DNA from: Maritalea sp051251695
GTDB lineage: Bacteria > Pseudomonadota > Alphaproteobacteria > Rhizobiales > Devosiaceae
DNA length: 64,000 nucleotides
Direction of reading: 5' to 3'
Assembly (NCBI RefSeq): GCF_051251695.1
Contig: NZ_JBPOEU010000009.1
Span: 82,365 to 146,364 of the forward strand
Shown here piece after piece: positions 46,961-56,076 of this stretch. Below the pieces are notes generated by a model, which worked only from the letters and a program-made list of their open reading frames with translations, was not told where the DNA came from and did no database searches. Positions within the stretch are counted from its first letter, which is position 1, and each line of letters opens with the position of its first letter. The translations under genes were made by a program, and so were the position numbers.

Positions 46961-48130
46961 TTAGAGCCAGCCCAACGCCAATTCCTTGAGTGCGTCAGTC
47001 GCGCGCCGAACAATTCCACCTTGCTCAACGGTTTCTGCCGCGTATAGGGGTGAAGACTGGATCAAATTGTCGTCACACCTTACTTGCAATGTAGCGATTT
47101 CTTGGCCTTGTTCAACAGGTGGCATCAATGGTCCCTGATAAACTATTTTGGCGCTCAGGCAACGTCGTGAACCTTTGGGTATATAGATGTCAATTCGCCC
47201 ATCGCCAACGACACCAACCCGCCCAATTTCACCGCCATAAACAGAAACCTCGCCCACAACTTCGTCTTTTTCGAAGGCTTCAAACCGTTCGAAATTGCGT
47301 GATCCCCAAGTGACCAGTTTGCGCGCTTCTTCACTGCGTTCTTTTTTTGATTTCATGCCGTGCAGAACAGCAATAAGACGCCTGCCATTTTCCGTGGTAC
47401 TGGCAACAATACCGTAGCCAGCGGCTTCTGTGTGCCCTGTTTTAAGGCCGTCTACGCCGATACCATCGTCAAGCAACGTGTTGCGATTGCTTTGTTTAAT
47501 CTTGTTCCACTCGAAATTTGGCTCTGCAAAAATGGAATAATATTCCGGATAATTCTTTATGATATATCGAGCAAGGTTGCCTAAATCTCGTGCGGTAACG
47601 CGCATATTTGGGTCCGGCAAGCCAGTTGAATTGGCAAATTCAGAGTTTTTCAACCCGATATCGCTGCCCATTTCATTCATCACCCGAACAAAAGAATTCT
47701 CGGTGCCCCCGATGCCTTCCGCAAGAGCAATGCTGGCATCGTTGCCCGATTGTATGATGATGGAACGCAACAGGTTTTCAACCGTCACTTTGGAATTCAA
47801 TTCGGCGAACATGGTTGAGCCACCAGAGGATGCGCCACCCTCGCGCCAAGCTTTTTCGGAAATGAACATCTCATCATCCATCGCCAATTGACCACGCTGC
47901 AACCGCTCGAAAGCCACTGCCACCGTCATCAGCTTCGCCATGGAAGCGGGTTCCATCAATTCGTCAGCGTTTTTTTGGAAAAGCACGGTGCCGGATTCGT
48001 AATCCATTAGCACGGCGAATTTTGCTTTGGTTTCAAATTCCAATTGCGCGAACGCAATTGCGCATAGGCTAAGCCATATGAAACTGGTTACACTCAACAA
48101 ACAAACAACGCGGCGGCGTATTGCCGTCAT
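46961..48130 (-). CDS. D-alanyl-D-alanine carboxypeptidase (PBP5/6 type)
   Basis: A 389-residue penicillin-binding protein that trims peptidoglycan pentapeptides. An N-terminal signal segment (VVCLLSVTSFIWLSLCAIAFA) precedes the catalytic SxxK in EPASMAKLMTV, the SGN motif in IQSGNDASIAL and KTG in DGLKTGHTEAAGYG. A PBP5 C-terminal beta domain and a short amphipathic tail follow. The frame is open further upstream, but the ATG at 48130 has GAGGGGAT in front and starts directly at the signal peptide. Confidence 0.94.
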   Translation of the reverse strand: MTAIRRRVVCLLSVTSFIWLSLCAIAFAQLEFETKAKFAVLMDYESGTVLFQKNADELMEPASMAKLMTVAVAFERLQRGQLAMDDEMFISEKAWREGGASSGGSTMFAELNSKVTVENLLRSIIIQSGNDASIALAEGIGGTENSFVRVMNEMGSDIGLKNSEFANSTGLPDPNMRVTARDLGNLARYIIKNYPEYYSIFAEPNFEWNKIKQSNRNTLLDDGIGVDGLKTGHTEAAGYGIVASTTENGRRLIAVLHGMKSKKERSEEARKLVTWGSRNFERFEAFEKDEVVGEVSVYGGEIGRVGVVGDGRIDIYIPKGSRRCLSAKIVYQGPLMPPVEQGQEIATLQVRCDDNLIQSSPLYAAETVEQGGIVRRATDALKELALGWL

Positions 48131-48205
48131 AAATCCCCTCACCGCCTGATTCACTGACGAAGCGACCAGGCCCAAACTGAATAAACATTCGGCTTTAGAG
48201 ATTTA

Positions 48206-49327
48206 TTACAACACGAAATCGTTTAGGCCAAGCTGTTCAGCAAGATCATTTACATCTTGACGTGTTACGCCCTGACGCAATTGCTCCAAAAACACTTGTG
48301 TCGCTGGCTTGCCATTCACTTTGGTCGCTCGAAGATCAACTATGCCGAGCAACGCGAATGATTGGCCAACCTGGTGAGCAGCTTCGTTAGACTGGAAAAT
48401 GCCGATCGAACGATCAACCCGCGTCAAAGGACGCTCAATATCGTTTTGCCATTGCTCTAGCGCCATGGAGCCTTTTGCCAACTGCGTCACTGCTTGGTGT
48501 GCGTCGTTGACGTAACCAGCACTACCTTTTTCGCTACTCGCGTAAGATGACGTCAAAAGATCGAACGTTCCGTCCGCAAAGCCAGAAGCCTGTTCCAATG
48601 ACGTGCGTTTAGGTGGTTGAGGCGCCGCTGTTGGTCGCTTCAACTGATCAAGGGACATGCTCGCCAAGCGTGTGGTGTTACTATTGCTATTGAACGCCAA
48701 GCGTGTTGCGCCGCGCTCCATATCTGTTTGCCGATTGATACTGGCCACCAAAAAGCGCGTATCGTCGCCATTTAGAGGCGCTCTACCGACATATTGCACA
48801 CGTACATTGGCAGTGCCTTTTTGCTTTATTTGCAAAACATCTGCAGTACGGCTTGAAAGATCAATCAAACGACCATGAGCAAACGGACCCCGGTCATTCA
48901 CCCGCACCATCACAGAACTGCCATTACTCAAGTTCGTCACGCGAACATAAGACGGCAACGGAAGAGTTGGATGGGCCGCGCTCAGCGCGTTTTGGTCAAA
49001 AATCTCGCCATTGGCCGTTAGACGACCATGAAAATTAGGTCCGTACCAAGACGCTATTCCGGTTTTATTGTACCCGGGCTGGTCCTTTGGATGATACCAT
49101 TTACCGGCAACTTTGTAGGCTTTGCCAATCTGATTGCGCCCGCCACCCTTTTTAACGCGAGCCCCAGTAGTCAAACGCGGAGAAGCGGATACGCCATATT
49201 CTGATGAGGAAAACTTGGTTTTTGTGTTCACCAATGGGTTCGAACCGCCACACGCTGCTAAAGCGGGAACGACAAGTGCCAATGCAAGCGCAAAGCGAGC
49301 GCGGTATTTAAACGTCTCAAAAGTCAT
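48206..49327 (-). CDS. rlpA: RlpA-type septal lipoprotein (rare lipoprotein A)
   Basis: A 373-residue lipoprotein. The signal peptide ends in a lipobox (VPALAAC) at about residue 25. The double-psi beta-barrel domain has GIASWYGPNFHGRLTANGE and VRVNDRGPFAHGRLIDLS, including the Asp of the lytic transglycosylase active site. The C-terminal 150 residues are not a clear SPOR domain. The ATG at 49327 replaces an upstream in-frame start because it begins at the signal peptide. The gene is likely involved in septal cell-wall processing together with the downstream carboxypeptidase. Confidence 0.9.
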   Translation of the reverse strand: MTFETFKYRARFALALALVVPALAACGGSNPLVNTKTKFSSSEYGVSASPRLTTGARVKKGGGRNQIGKAYKVAGKWYHPKDQPGYNKTGIASWYGPNFHGRLTANGEIFDQNALSAAHPTLPLPSYVRVTNLSNGSSVMVRVNDRGPFAHGRLIDLSSRTADVLQIKQKGTANVRVQYVGRAPLNGDDTRFLVASINRQTDMERGATRLAFNSNSNTTRLASMSLDQLKRPTAAPQPPKRTSLEQASGFADGTFDLLTSSYASSEKGSAGYVNDAHQAVTQLAKGSMALEQWQNDIERPLTRVDRSIGIFQSNEAAHQVGQSFALLGIVDLRATKVNGKPATQVFLEQLRQGVTRQDVNDLAEQLGLNDFVL

Positions 49328-49489
49328 AGGTGTGTACACAAATTTTCCATCCAATATCGACAATTTTATACAATCGATTAGGGTACTTTGGCTATTTCAG
49401 ATCACTCACATGGTTGCTGTAACCTTAACATGCGCCTTCTTAACCAGAAATAAGGCGATGATGTGTCATGATTAAGTAAGAATTTTGAT

Positions 49490-49511
49490 GATATAAAGCT
49501 TTCTTTATATC
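49490..49511 (+). promoter_or_regulatory. Perfect inverted repeat upstream of the corrinoid operon
   Basis: GATATAAAG and its exact complement CTTTATATC are separated by four bases, 52 bases before the GTG of the first operon gene, and are followed by a short T run. AT-rich palindromes of this kind often serve as operators; methionine/SAH-responsive ArsR-type regulators are one possibility given the genes, but I cannot assign the protein. A terminator role is less likely because of the weak AT stem. Confidence 0.5.
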
Positions 49512-49562
49512 CTTTTTATGTTATGACAATTCGAAATTGGAACACAGAAATGGTCAATCATC

Positions 49563-50561
49563 GTGAATAAACTCCAGAAACTGCTTGATGAACGCGGCAT
49601 TTTGCTTGCCGACGGGGCCACTGGCACCAACCTGATCCCCATGGGACTTGATTCTGGCCAGGCACCCGAAGCATGGAATTTTGACCATGTTGACCGTATT
49701 CAAGCGCTGCACCAATCTTTTATTGATGCAGGGTCAGATATTCTAGTCACCAACAGTTTTGGCGGCACGGCCCGTCGACTTCATTTGCATCAGTTGGATG
49801 ACCGGGTTGTCGAAGTTAATAAAGCAGCGGCAGAAATCGCCGGTGATCTTGTGGCCAAGTCTGGTCGAGAAATCATCGTGGCTGGTTCCGTCGGACCAAC
49901 GGGCGATCTTTTGGTCCCCCTTGGCGAGCTGACGTATGAAGGCGCGGTTGAAGCATTTATCGAGCAAATGACCGGTCTTAAGCAAGGCGGCGCTGATGTC
50001 GCATGGATCGAAACCATGTCCTCACCAGAAGAAATCGATGCGGCAATTGAGGCGGCTGCTGAAGTTGGCATGGATTATGTGGTGACAGCAAGTTTTGACA
50101 CCGCCGGCAAAACCATGATGGGATTTGCCCCAGCCGATTTTGGCGAAGCCATGCAGGCTAAGTCTAAACGTCCATTGGCTTTTGGGTCCAACTGTGGTGT
50201 TGGTGCGTCTGACTTGCTGGTGGCTGCAATTGATCTTGTGGCCCATTCTGGCGGCATTCCGGTCGTTGCAAAAGCAAACGCGGGTATCCCGAAAATTGCT
50301 GGCGACAAAGTTGTTTATTCTGGTTCGCCCGAACTGATGGGTGACTATGCGAAACTTGCAATGAATTTGGGCATTTCCATCATTGGTGGTTGCTGCGGCA
50401 ACAGCCCGGCGCATGTGAAAGCGATGGCCGATGCCGTTCGTACGCATAATGGTGGCGACGCGCCAACCGCCGAAGAAATCATTGAAACATTGGGGCCGCT
50501 TGTGTCGCCACGTTCAGATAAAACTTCTGATCGCAGCAACCGTCGGCGTCGCCGCTCATAA
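49563..50561 (+). CDS. Homocysteine S-methyltransferase/BHMT-family methyltransferase
   Basis: A 332-residue zinc methyltransferase of the betaine-homocysteine/MetH-N family. The start DGATGTNLIPMG is followed by VTNSFGGTARRL, the first zinc Cys in FGSNCGVGASD and the pair in IIGGCCGNSPAHVKAM. It begins at GTG 49563. Because a corrinoid protein and a methyl-THF:corrinoid enzyme follow, it may move a methyl group between a donor such as glycine betaine and the corrinoid rather than only to homocysteine; this is inference. A basic Arg-rich tail resembles that of other proteins in the operon. First gene of the operon, 24 bases before the corrinoid protein. Confidence 0.88.
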   Translation: MNKLQKLLDERGILLADGATGTNLIPMGLDSGQAPEAWNFDHVDRIQALHQSFIDAGSDILVTNSFGGTARRLHLHQLDDRVVEVNKAAAEIAGDLVAKSGREIIVAGSVGPTGDLLVPLGELTYEGAVEAFIEQMTGLKQGGADVAWIETMSSPEEIDAAIEAAAEVGMDYVVTASFDTAGKTMMGFAPADFGEAMQAKSKRPLAFGSNCGVGASDLLVAAIDLVAHSGGIPVVAKANAGIPKIAGDKVVYSGSPELMGDYAKLAMNLGISIIGGCCGNSPAHVKAMADAVRTHNGGDAPTAEEIIETLGPLVSPRSDKTSDRSNRRRRRS

Positions 50562-50585
50562 GACTGACAGATAGGGATCAAAAAA

Positions 50586-51275
50586 ATGGCTGATGAAGAA
50601 GACGATATCATTCTTTCCGAATTGAGCGATGAAGAACTGTCTGAGCAAATGCAAGACGATCTTTATGATGGGTTGAAGCCAGAGATAGAAGAAGGTGTAA
50701 ACATCTATCTATCTCGTGGTTGGACGCCTTACGATATTTTGACCAAAGTGCTTGTTGCTGGCATGAAAACGGTGGGCGACGACTTCCGTGATGGTATTTT
50801 GTTTGTGCCTGAAGTGTTGTTGGCAGCCAACGCCATGAAGGGCGGAATGTTCATTCTGCGCCCACTTCTTACTGAAACCGGCGCACCTAAAATGGGTAAA
50901 ATGGTTGTTGGAACCGTAAAGGGTGACATTCACGATATTGGCAAAAATCTTGTTGGTATGATGATGGAAGGTGCTGGGTTCGAGGTGATTGATCTTGGCA
51001 TCAACACTGACGTTGATCAGTTCCTGGCCGCGATCGAAGAGCATAAGCCTGACATTCTAGGTATGTCTGCATTGCTGACCACAACCATGACCTACATGAA
51101 AGTGGTGATCGAAACCTTGAAGGAAAAAGGCATTCGAGATGAGCTAATCGTGATCGTTGGCGGCGCACCTCTTAATGAGGAATTTGGCGAGGCCATTGGC
51201 GCAGATGCTTATTGCAAGGACGCGGCGGTTGCAGTGGAAACGGCCAAACGTCTCATTTCACAGCAGGCTGCATAA
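50586..51275 (+). CDS. Corrinoid (B12-binding) methyl-carrier protein
   Basis: A 229-residue two-domain carrier. The N-terminal helical cap (about residues 20-100) precedes a cobalamin-binding domain with the lower-ligand motif DIHDIGKNLVG, then GMSALLTTTMTYM and GGAPLNEEFGEAIGAD. It is similar to MtbC/MtaC and MetH B12 modules and would carry the methyl group between the flanking methyltransferases. An acidic N-terminus of about 20 residues is unusual but short. Confidence 0.94.
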   Translation: MADEEDDIILSELSDEELSEQMQDDLYDGLKPEIEEGVNIYLSRGWTPYDILTKVLVAGMKTVGDDFRDGILFVPEVLLAANAMKGGMFILRPLLTETGAPKMGKMVVGTVKGDIHDIGKNLVGMMMEGAGFEVIDLGINTDVDQFLAAIEEHKPDILGMSALLTTTMTYMKVVIETLKEKGIRDELIVIVGGAPLNEEFGEAIGADAYCKDAAVAVETAKRLISQQAA

Positions 51276-51280
51276 AGACC

Positions 51281-51892
51281 ATGTCGATCGAAAGCAAATC
51301 TACCGCTGTTGGCAAAACAGGCCTTGTGGCCTGTGGTGCATTGGCACGCGAAATTTTAGCGATCCAAAAGCAACTTGGCGACATTCCGTTTGAAACCAAG
51401 TTTTTGCCTGCCAGCTTGCACAACACGCCTTTGGATATCCCAAACGCTGTTGATGAAGCGCTGAGCGAGCTTGGCAAGGATTGTGATCAGTTGCTGGTTG
51501 GATATGGTGATTGCGGCACCGCGGGGAAACTAGACGAAGTACTTGAAAAACATGGTGCTTCGCGGCTTGATGGCGCGCATTGCTATGCGTTCTTTCTTGG
51601 TTTGGACCAGTTTGACCAATTGCAGGACGCAGAACCCGGCACGTTTTATTTAACGGATTACCTGGTTCGCCAATTTGACACTTTGGTGTTTAAACCCCTG
51701 GGATTGGACCGGCATCCAGAGCTTTTAGAAGCCTATTTCGGCAATTACACCCGTCTGATTTACATATCCCAGTCTAACGACGCTGCATTGATGGCGAAAG
51801 CACAAGATGCTGCGACACGTTTGGGTTTACGTTTTGAACATAGGTCAACAGCATTTGGCCTGTTGGAACCATTTCTAAAAGGGGCGGCGTAA
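51281..51892 (+). CDS. DUF1638 protein of corrinoid methyltransferase operons
   Basis: A 203-residue DUF1638 protein. Family-like segments are VACGALAREILAI near residue 13, a central LPASLHNTP with GYGDCG, and DGAHCYAFFLG; the conserved cysteines could bind metal or corrinoid. DUF1638 genes recur beside corrinoid methyltransferases in bacteria and methanogens, but the function is unproven. The ATG at 51281 is used, 5 bases after the corrinoid-protein gene; the frame itself stays open further upstream. Confidence 0.85.
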   Translation: MSIESKSTAVGKTGLVACGALAREILAIQKQLGDIPFETKFLPASLHNTPLDIPNAVDEALSELGKDCDQLLVGYGDCGTAGKLDEVLEKHGASRLDGAHCYAFFLGLDQFDQLQDAEPGTFYLTDYLVRQFDTLVFKPLGLDRHPELLEAYFGNYTRLIYISQSNDAALMAKAQDAATRLGLRFEHRSTAFGLLEPFLKGAA

Positions 51893-52189
51893 ATGTCCAT
51901 CACGATTATTTATTGGCGCGATATTCCTACGCAAGTAACCCACGGCCGTGGTCGAAAAGGCCTCAAACGGCCCCTCGCCGACCGATTTTTGGTGGCTGTC
52001 GACAAAGCCGCAATGGAAAGCGGCGCAGACGACACTGACAGTTATCTAGCAGAATGGCGTCGCGAAGCGATTGAAATTGGTGATGAAGCACCGGCTGATG
52101 CGTTGGAGCGCATCGCATCCTCGCTGGAAGAACAGTTTCCAACAAAAGTTTTGGCAGAGATTGCCCGCAATGGCGGCAACAAAGTTTAA
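51893..52189 (+). CDS. Small 'virulence factor' family protein
   Basis: A 98-residue protein starting with the base after the DUF1638 stop. It begins ITIIYWRDIPTQVTHGRGRKG, the hallmark of a small family annotated 'virulence factor', although its role in these operons is more likely related to the methyltransferase. No cysteine cluster or membrane segment. Tight spacing indicates coupled translation. Confidence 0.82.
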   Translation: MSITIIYWRDIPTQVTHGRGRKGLKRPLADRFLVAVDKAAMESGADDTDSYLAEWRREAIEIGDEAPADALERIASSLEEQFPTKVLAEIARNGGNKV

Positions 52190-52203
52190 AAGGCAAAAAC
52201 ACA

Positions 52204-53109
52204 ATGACCGTACGTACCGTCCTGTCTTCTCCGACCAAAGAAATATCCATCGGGTTTGATCAACCATTTTGCGTAATTGGCGAACGGATCAACCCAACTG
52301 GCCGTAAAAAACTTGCTGCCGAAATGAAAGAACACGACTACACAACTGTGCAGGCTGATGCTTTGGCGCAAGTTGCTGCGGGTGCCCATGTTTTGGACAT
52401 CAATGCTGGTGTTCCCTTGGCGGACGAGCCAAAAATTCTAGCTGAGTGCATTCAACTTGTGCAGAGCCTGACAGACATACCACTTTCAATCGACAGTTCG
52501 ATCATCGATGCACTTGAAGCGGGATTGGCCGTTTATCAAGGCAAGCCGTTAGTGAATTCAGTCACTGGCGAAGATGAGTCTTTGGAGCGTGTGCTGCCAC
52601 TGATCAAAAAGTATGGCGCAGCTGTTGTTGCCATTTCAAATGACGAAACCGGCATATCAACTGACCCAGACGTGCGTTATGCGGTGGCGAAGAAGATTGT
52701 TGAACGGGCACAAGATCACGGCATTCCAAAAGAAGACGTAGTTGTTGATCCATTGGTGATGCCAATTGGCGCGATGAACGATGCTGGTAAGCAAGTTTTT
52801 GCGCTGCTGCGTCGTTTGCGTGAGGAATTGCAAGTCAACACGACCTGTGGCGCATCTAATGTTGGCTTTGGTATTCCAAACCGTCATTTAGTTACCGGTC
52901 ACTTTATCGCTATGGCCGCTGGTCACGGCATGACATCAGCTATCATGAGCCCATTGCATAAAGAACAAATGGATGCGGTTCGTGCAGCGAACGTGTTGAA
53001 CGGACTGGATCCAGATTGCGCCGAATGGCTTCGCGCCAATCGTCCGGTTGTTGAAGGTGAAGAACCAGCCGGACGCGGACGTCGTTCTGGCCGTAGAAGA
53101 CGCGGATAA
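52204..53109 (+). CDS. Methyltetrahydrofolate:corrinoid methyltransferase
   Basis: A 301-residue pterin-binding TIM barrel like AcsE/MtvA and the folate domain of MetH. Folate-site motifs include IGERINPTGRKKL, AHVLDINAGVP, IDSSI, VNSVTGEDE and TCGASNVGFGIPNRH. It would transfer the methyl group from the corrinoid to THF in catabolic use. The Arg-rich tail (GRGRRSGRRRR) is also seen in the first and last proteins of the operon. Confidence 0.92.
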   Translation: MTVRTVLSSPTKEISIGFDQPFCVIGERINPTGRKKLAAEMKEHDYTTVQADALAQVAAGAHVLDINAGVPLADEPKILAECIQLVQSLTDIPLSIDSSIIDALEAGLAVYQGKPLVNSVTGEDESLERVLPLIKKYGAAVVAISNDETGISTDPDVRYAVAKKIVERAQDHGIPKEDVVVDPLVMPIGAMNDAGKQVFALLRRLREELQVNTTCGASNVGFGIPNRHLVTGHFIAMAAGHGMTSAIMSPLHKEQMDAVRAANVLNGLDPDCAEWLRANRPVVEGEEPAGRGRRSGRRRRG

Positions 53110-53115
53110 ACTCAA

Positions 53116-55152
53116 ATGAGCGCTCAACAAAAAGACGCCTTGGTTGTTTTCCAACCTTCTGGGCATAAAGGCCGGTTTCCGATTGGAACGCCGCTGCTGG
53201 ATGCTGCGCGCGATTTGGGCGTTTATGTTGAGAGTGTTTGTGGCGGACGCGGTATTTGTGGCAAATGCCAAGTGTCTGTTGCAGAAGGTAATTTTGCGAA
53301 ATTTAACATCGATAGTCGCGAAGCTGCCTTATCGGAAAAAGGATTTAAAGAACAACGATATGAGGAAAAACGAGGCCTTGATATTGGTCATCGTCTATCC
53401 TGCTCTGCCACTTTGCAGGGCGATGTTGTGCTTGAGATCCCGGATGCGTTTAAAGCTGCCGGACAGACCATCCGCAAGGATGCAGATACCATTGGCATGG
53501 TGCGCAAGCCAGCAGTTCGGCTATATTATGTCGAAGTTGAGCAACCGGATATGCACAACCCTTTGGGGGATGCTGATCGATTGTGTAAAGCGGTTTCCGA
53601 ACAGTTTGGATTGGGCAAAATTACAGTTGCCCATCGGCTGAAAAGTGGATTGCAAAAGCTTTTGCGTAAAAGCGATTGGCAAGTCACAGTTGCAATTCAC
53701 AATCCAGACTTATGTCCCGAAATAGTCTCGATTTGGCCGGGATATTCTGAAAACGTTTCGGGACTTGCCGTTGATATTGGATCCACCACCATAGCTGCGC
53801 ATTTAACTGATTTGATGAGTGGAGAAATCTTGGCATCGGCTGGTGTTGCAAACCCACAAATTCGCTTTGGCGAAGACCTAATGTCCCGTGTTTCCTACGT
53901 TATGATGAATGATAACGGGCAGCAAAATCTCACAAAATCTGTGGTTGATGCCGTCAACAAATTGATTGATCAATTGTTGGAAACTGCACAACGCAATCGG
54001 AACGAATTACTTGATTCCGTTTTTGTCGCAAATCCTGTGATGCATCATCTGTTTTTGGGATGGGACCCAACCGAAATCGGCCAAGCGCCTTTTGCCTTGG
54101 TGCAGTCTGAAGCTGTGCATTGTTCCGCATCTGACATTGGTTTGAACCTCGCTGAAGGCGCGTCAGTTTATCTGCTACCACTCATCGCCGGACATGTTGG
54201 CGCGGACGCAGCAGCGGTTATGTTGGCCCAGCATCCAGAAACTGAACCTCACCCAACTCTTGTTGTTGATGTGGGCACCAACGCAGAAATCGCCCTTTGG
54301 GATGGTAACCAGCTTTTGGCGGCCTCATCACCGACCGGGCCTGCATTTGAAGGCGCAGAAACATCCTGCGGACAACGCGCGGCACCCGGTGCCATTGAGC
54401 GTATTCGAATAGATCGCGACACGCTGAAAACGCGCTATAAAATCATTGGCCCGGAAGAATGGTCTGACCATCCTGACTTTGAAGAAAAGTCGAAGGTAAC
54501 CGGGGTCACCGGTATTTGCGGTTCAGGCATCATCGAGATTATTGGTGAAATGGTGCTGGCGGGAATTCTCGCTACAGACGGCATTATTCGCGCGCCACAA
54601 AATGAAGCCGAAGAAGCCGTGCTTAAACCAAATGGCAGAACGTGGTCATTTATTGTGCGCGAAGGTACGCCGCACATCGAAGTCACCCAAAATGACGTTC
54701 GGGCAATCCAACTGGCGAAAGCTGCGCTTTATGCCGGGGTGAAATTGCTCATGCAGAAGTCGGGCATTACAAAGGTTGGTGAAATCAGACTTGCGGGCGC
54801 GTTCGGCTCATATATTGACCCGGCTTACGCCATGCTTCTTGGTTTAGTGCCAGATTGTGAAGTCGACAAAGTTACAGCAGTTGGCAATGCGGCGGGCCAA
54901 GGCGCATTGATCGCCCTACTCGACGTAAATGCGCGGGAGCGTATTGAGCAAACAGTCCACGAAGTAACTAAGATCGAAACCGCGTTGGAAGCTGATTTTC
55001 AAGACCTGTTTGTCGCCGCGATGGGCCTACCAAATAGCGTCGACGAATTTGCGCTAACGCGCGAGCACTTCAAAATGCCAGAATTTACGCCGCCAGATAG
55101 CGGCGGCGAAAGTGGCCGACCCCGTCGTCGTGGGCGCAACCGTTCTAGGTAA
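53116..55152 (+). CDS. Ferredoxin/ASKHA-domain corrinoid reactivation protein
   Basis: A 678-residue activator. The N-terminal 2Fe-2S ferredoxin domain has Cys42, Cys48 and Cys51 in VCGGRGICGKC and a fourth cysteine near RLSCSATLQG. A linker leads to a C-terminal ASKHA (DUF4445) ATPase domain with LAVDIGSTTIAAHLTD, VVDVGTNAEIALWDG and GSGIIEIIGE. Such RACo-type proteins reduce accidentally oxidised Co(II) corrinoid in an ATP-dependent way. It ends the operon and the next gene is convergent 11 bases away. It also has a basic C-terminal tail. Confidence 0.93.
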   Translation: MSAQQKDALVVFQPSGHKGRFPIGTPLLDAARDLGVYVESVCGGRGICGKCQVSVAEGNFAKFNIDSREAALSEKGFKEQRYEEKRGLDIGHRLSCSATLQGDVVLEIPDAFKAAGQTIRKDADTIGMVRKPAVRLYYVEVEQPDMHNPLGDADRLCKAVSEQFGLGKITVAHRLKSGLQKLLRKSDWQVTVAIHNPDLCPEIVSIWPGYSENVSGLAVDIGSTTIAAHLTDLMSGEILASAGVANPQIRFGEDLMSRVSYVMMNDNGQQNLTKSVVDAVNKLIDQLLETAQRNRNELLDSVFVANPVMHHLFLGWDPTEIGQAPFALVQSEAVHCSASDIGLNLAEGASVYLLPLIAGHVGADAAAVMLAQHPETEPHPTLVVDVGTNAEIALWDGNQLLAASSPTGPAFEGAETSCGQRAAPGAIERIRIDRDTLKTRYKIIGPEEWSDHPDFEEKSKVTGVTGICGSGIIEIIGEMVLAGILATDGIIRAPQNEAEEAVLKPNGRTWSFIVREGTPHIEVTQNDVRAIQLAKAALYAGVKLLMQKSGITKVGEIRLAGAFGSYIDPAYAMLLGLVPDCEVDKVTAVGNAAGQGALIALLDVNARERIEQTVHEVTKIETALEADFQDLFVAAMGLPNSVDEFALTREHFKMPEFTPPDSGGESGRPRRRGRNRSR

Positions 55153-55163
55153 AATCGATGACC

Positions 55164-56066
55164 TTAAGCTGTTAAATCGCTCGGTGGCTCGATACCGTTT
55201 GCAAGGCAAGTCGTGGTGATGGTGTTGGCTAACAAGCATGCGATGGTCATTGGTCCAACGCCGCCAGGAACGGGTGTGATGGCACCAGCGACTTCGCTAA
55301 CGCCTGAATAGTCCACATCTCCGACCAACCGTGTTTTGCCTTCGCCACGTTCAGGCGCATCAATTCGGTTAATGCCCACATCAATGACCGTTGCGCCGGG
55401 TTTGATCCAGTCTTTCTTGATCATTTGCGGGCGTCCAACGGCAGCAACCACAATGTCCGCGGCGGCGCAAATTGCGGCCAAGTCTTTTGTGCGGGAATGC
55501 GCGACGGTGACCGTTGCGCTGTCTCTGAGCAAAAGAGCAGCCATTGGCTTTCCAACCAGATTTGAACGACCAACAACCACGGCATTTTTGCCTGATAAAT
55601 CACCCAGTTCGTCACGTAACAACATGAGACTGCCAAGCGGGGTGCAGGGCACCGGCCCGGGCAAGCCAATTGCCACTTTGCCAACGTTTGACGGGTTGAA
55701 ACAATCCACATCTTTGGCTGGGCTGAGCGCTTCAATAATTTTGTTTTCATCGATATGTTTTGGGACTGGTAATTGACACAGAATTCCATGCACGTCTTCG
55801 CGCTGATTAAGGCTTTCAATCAGGTCCAAAACTTCTTGTTCAGGCACATCTTCGGCTAGCTCATATTTAAATGAGTTCATGCCAACTTCTTGCGTTTGCT
55901 TGGCTTTTGAATTCACATAAACTTGGCTGGCTGGGTCATGCCCAACGATAATTACAGCAAGACCTGGTGTTATTCCATGTTCGGATTTTAACCGCTCAAC
56001 ATGTTCTGCAACCCGCAATCGAAGACCGGCTGCAAATGCTTTTCCGTCGATGATCTTTGCTGTCAT
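55164..56066 (-). CDS. folD: Bifunctional methylene-THF dehydrogenase/cyclohydrolase
   Basis: A 300-residue FolD interconverting methylene-, methenyl- and formyl-THF. Key parts are PGLAVIIVGHDPASQVYVNSK, the catalytic Lys in YVNSKAKQ, QLPVPKHI, and the NADP loop VVVGRSNLVGKPMA. C-terminal TPVPGGVGPMTIACLL is intact. The ATG at 56066 is preferred to the upstream TTG. It is the last gene of the fhs-pxpB-pxpC-pxpA-folD operon. Confidence 0.95.
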   Translation of the reverse strand: MTAKIIDGKAFAAGLRLRVAEHVERLKSEHGITPGLAVIIVGHDPASQVYVNSKAKQTQEVGMNSFKYELAEDVPEQEVLDLIESLNQREDVHGILCQLPVPKHIDENKIIEALSPAKDVDCFNPSNVGKVAIGLPGPVPCTPLGSLMLLRDELGDLSGKNAVVVGRSNLVGKPMAALLLRDSATVTVAHSRTKDLAAICAAADIVVAAVGRPQMIKKDWIKPGATVIDVGINRIDAPERGEGKTRLVGDVDYSGVSEVAGAITPVPGGVGPMTIACLLANTITTTCLANGIEPPSDLTA

Positions 56067-56076
56067 TTTTTTAACC

